Shown here in pieces: positions 60,642 through 64,000 of a stretch of 64,000 bases of DNA. Source of the DNA: Hofstenia miamia (taxonomy: Eukaryota > Xenacoelomorpha > Acoela > Hofsteniidae); assembly GCA_900660155.1 (NCBI GenBank), contig CABFPE010000774.1, positions 137,856-201,855 on the forward strand. Reading direction: 5' to 3'. Each line of letters opens with the position of its first letter. Position 1 is the stretch's first letter. The notes below the pieces were generated by a model. The model did not search any database. It was not told the DNA's origin and saw only the letters and a program-made list of their open reading frames with translations. The translations under genes were made by a program, and so were the position numbers.

Positions 60642-61833
60642 ATAATTTGTATAAAAGTACATGTCGATGTAATTGAACCAAAGTTTGCATCTCGAAATAT
60701 GTGAAGCAACAAGAAGCACATATATCATGTGTAAATATGACAATTAGTTTTGCTTGGTTCATGGCCATGAGTACACAATATGTAAATCACAAAATAATGG
60801 AGCTATGTTTCATGAGTAATTAGTATGATATACAAAAAATAAATGCTGAGCTGCTATATTGTACCAATAAGTGTCAATCGCAAAAGTGGTTAAATTGCAA
60901 CTATTCGTTCTTTAACTGAATATTTTGCTCCGACATATCCATTTGGATTAACCAACTTAAAAAGCACGAAATAGAAACTATGCCAATTCGTGAATTCCGA
61001 ATGTCGAACAAACATTGTCATACCATGAAGCTACATGTAATATTATTCAAATACTTAACACTGGAAGAGAAGATCACTGCAATTAACTATTTAAAAATAT
61101 GTTGAAAAAGAATCGTTCTCCTCACGATTTAATTCAACAGCATCTTTCACTGTAATACGATTCTACTTTTCATTCTTTGTGAAACAGTAAGATAAATACA
61201 TTCAATTCGTAGCTCCACCTTCTATAACAGAAGTAGAGCATATTGTTAAGTCGATTTCCCCTCAATAACTAAAGATCTTACTGGTAAAATTTGCATCAAG
61301 AAGAGCCTTGCATTCATGTTGAATATTTTCTTAATCTTTCAATTTCACCATGCTCATTAGTTTCGCAGCCAAAAGGGGCAGGTTTTGCATAAATTGGATA
61401 ATTATTTTCAAAATGCGTCAAAAATGCTTTATGCAAACGCTATATATGCCCATGTGAGTAATTTATATTCTTCATTTTATGATATTTATTGGATACTTCA
61501 AAAATTTATAGTTTAATATTTTGATTTAGCAATTACTCTCTGCTAAGTTCAAATGGGGTGTGGCAACCTCCGCATCCCTCTAGCTACTCTCATAAGTACA
61601 AATATTACTCCTCATTAACTATGAAGGAGAAGAAGATAAGGTTTTAAATTTAATCTAAGAAAATATAGTTTTAATTTCCCGCAATCTCATTTAAAACCAT
61701 AACTTTCAAAGCAATGAGATATAATTTTTGTAAATTTTATTTTATTTGATTAATTTTTCAGCTGTAAAATTTGATGTTAATTATTGGAAATTTTGCTTCA
61801 AAAAAATAAACAATTACTTTTAGGCACAAGCTT

Positions 61834-61868
<35 letters not shown>

Positions 61869-64000
61869 GTATACCGATTTAAATATTTCGAATACAGAAG
61901 TTATTTTAACATTTTTAAGTTTCTCCTAATGATCTTCAACTTAAGCTTTAATAATGTTGGATTATGTTGAACAGCAAATTCCTTTGAAATTTGTGAAGAT
62001 ATCTATTTTTAGAAAATAACTCTCAAACTTGATCAAAAGCAGATGTTATCAATTTATAATATTACAATTCTGTTTGAAATTGCCCTAATGTTGTTAATGT
62101 TGTATTTTATTGCAATATATTATAATAGGAAAATATTCTCCTGTGTTTGTCTTAAAATAGAGTCTTGATACGAAAGTATCAATATCAGTGCTAAAAAGTG
62201 ACTATATTCTTTTGCGACAATTTTATTAATATATCTTTTTAAAAGAAAGATATGTTTTCTTTGAACAATTCTCATTGATGTTTATTGCAAATTGCACCAT
62301 GATTCTGTCATCCATATTCTTTCAAATTGCTGATAAATCTTAGAATTAATTATAAATACTTAGCTAAGGCAAACGTTTTATATTAGTTCTTTCAAGGTTT
62401 TTACTTATTTAATGAGGGCAAATGAACACAGTTTTCCTTATAGAAATGTTTGTAAATACTTAAGTTATTACGTTCGTCACTATACAAAATTCATGAAAGT
62501 ATTAAAATTGCTATTTTCACGTATGCAATTTTTCAATCGATTTTGCTAGAATAACACGTGAGATAATTTACCATAAATACAATTAGGATGTAACATTTGT
62601 ATATTTTTGTGAAACTTTACAAGAAAGTTTTTATACTAAAGTTTATATCAACGTGCTTAAGGTAATGGTCTCTGACTTTATTCTGGAATATATTCTCCAA
62701 ATTTTATCTGATTAATTATATTTTGAAGTATATTATATTTTCACAAATTTGTGCAATACCATCTCTTTTATAAAACTTTCAAATGCATAAATTGGAAATT
62801 TTCTCATTTGTTAACTAACTAATTTATTTTAGTTGGTAGGGTTCTATTAGCTTGTTTCAAAAGAAATTAACGTCATAATTTAAAATTTATGGATTATATT
62901 AGAGTTTAAGGAACAATATTGTATTGGAGGGGTTGACTGAGGATCTCCCCGACAATTATTGAAATATCAGATGTTGGTTAGGCAGCCAAAAGCATATTGC
63001 AGCATTACAACCGATAGCTTCTGTTTATTACTTCAGCTAATATTCATAGATTTTTTTTCAAAGAATATTTTTGAATTACACAACCATATCTATTTAAGAT
63101 AATCAAGTTAGAAATTTTTTAGCACAAAATTCAATGTCTCAACACCTTTTAGAAAAAAATCAATTTAAAAAATTTTTAGTACAAATAAATTTTATAATTC
63201 CAATATAATTAAATTGAAATGGCATGTTCAATACAGAATAATTTTGGTTGCATAAATATTCCGAACATAGTTTTATAAACGAGGCCTGCATAACATTATT
63301 TTGCAATTTATTGAAAACCCGGTCAATTTAGAACTACTGTAAAGACCTCATTAATAGCCTACAGTGATATTTTTGAATTAATAATTAGCATAACAATCAT
63401 CTTAAATAAATATCAAGAATATTTTAAAATAGGAGATGCTAGTTTTTTACCTTGTTCCCATATGAGAGAATTGATAGAGAGAAGGTTAAATAACATAATA
63501 ATCGGAAAATATATCAGTTTATATTTGTGGTGTCAATGGAAATGTTATACTTCATATATATTTGAGTAAGCGAAATATTAAAATAACTTATTTTTCTATA
63601 TAAAGCTAAAATAATATTTAAAAAGATTTGATGAAAGCATAAGTGCCCCCCTTGAATCCAATGGGATACTTATGGGCAGGGGGCCTAAAGTCATCACAGC
63701 TCTCTTGTTCCTTAGCCTCTGAAGTATATCAATTTTCAATTGATTATATTTAGTTGGTCAACTCAATTTTAAGGCATGAGTTAAAAATTGTTGTTACCCA
63801 TTTGCAAATTAAACGCTTGATAAACTTAGAGCAGTTTTTGGAATCCAAAATTTTCAATATCTAATATCTGTTTCATCTTATTATTTTACTTTTTTATTAG
63901 TTTTGAAGCCCTTATTAATCAATTGTATCTAATACTTTAGAAATTATTTTTTAACACAAAAATTTTTAAAAAAAAATCAATTTAAAAAATTTTTAGTACA
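60642..64000. other. Gene-free AT-rich sequence to window end
   Basis: It has a (TA)n tract at 61843-61868 and two identical 31-base A/T-rich words at 63153-63183 and 63970-64000. No gene is recognised. Confidence 0.5.
61843..61868. repeat. (TA)n microsatellite
   Basis: About 13 TA units followed by GTATAC. Confidence 0.96.

Overview
This is AT-rich eukaryotic (invertebrate animal) genomic DNA, almost all non-coding and full of degraded transposable elements. A spliced animal-type gene, (TA)n microsatellites, LINE, Penelope, piggyBac and hAT-like relics, and N placeholders from a draft assembly all show this. Base composition and repeat types would fit a non-bilaterian such as a hydrozoan, or another AT-rich invertebrate. 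Nothing fixes the species. I see no prokaryotic operon, rRNA, CRISPR array or virus.

The only conserved host gene I can name is the 3' part of TMA7 (translation machinery-associated protein 7), on the + strand at 3351-3540. It has two exons split by a 67-bp GT-AG intron and a polyadenylation signal at 3607. Its first coding exon is not visible and probably lies upstream of the window.

Layout. 1-5 kb: two small foldback/MITE-like elements (1181-1463 and 4267-4515) around the TMA7 exons. 6.5-7.7 kb: a ~1.17-kb non-autonomous hAT-like transposon with terminal inverted repeats and a near-perfect 8-bp target-site duplication. 12.5-13.2 kb: 3' end of a LINE (- strand). 14.6-15.3 kb, 27.6-28.0 kb and 52.0-53.9 kb: direct duplications whose two copies meet at a single N, probably assembly artefacts. 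19.5-19.7 kb: a 151-base N gap inside a (TA)n tract. 28.6 and 39.7 kb: tRNA-derived SINE-like sequences. 30.6-32.2 kb: LINE reverse transcriptase relic (+). 40.9-41.1 kb: a GC-richer interspersed element. 41.9-43.5 kb: seven copies of a 219-225-bp satellite unit carrying (CT)n(TA)n. 43.6-44.6 kb: LINE relic (-) broken by a palindromic insertion. 49.0-50.4 kb: piggyBac transposase relic (+). 50.6-52.3 kb: relic of an unusual reverse transcriptase (-), facing the piggyBac relic tail to tail, with a possible nuclease-like C-terminal domain. 56.85-57.5 kb: Penelope-like relic (+). 58.6-59.1 kb: another LINE relic (+).

Every transposon reading frame I could follow has stops or frameshifts, so none looks active. 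The genes do not form a pathway; the window is an intergenic transposon graveyard beside one small housekeeping gene. I found no clear new biological system. The most interesting items are the two elements built from repeated short words, the satellite array, the palindrome inside the 44-kb LINE, and the reverse transcriptase at 50.6-52.3 kb.
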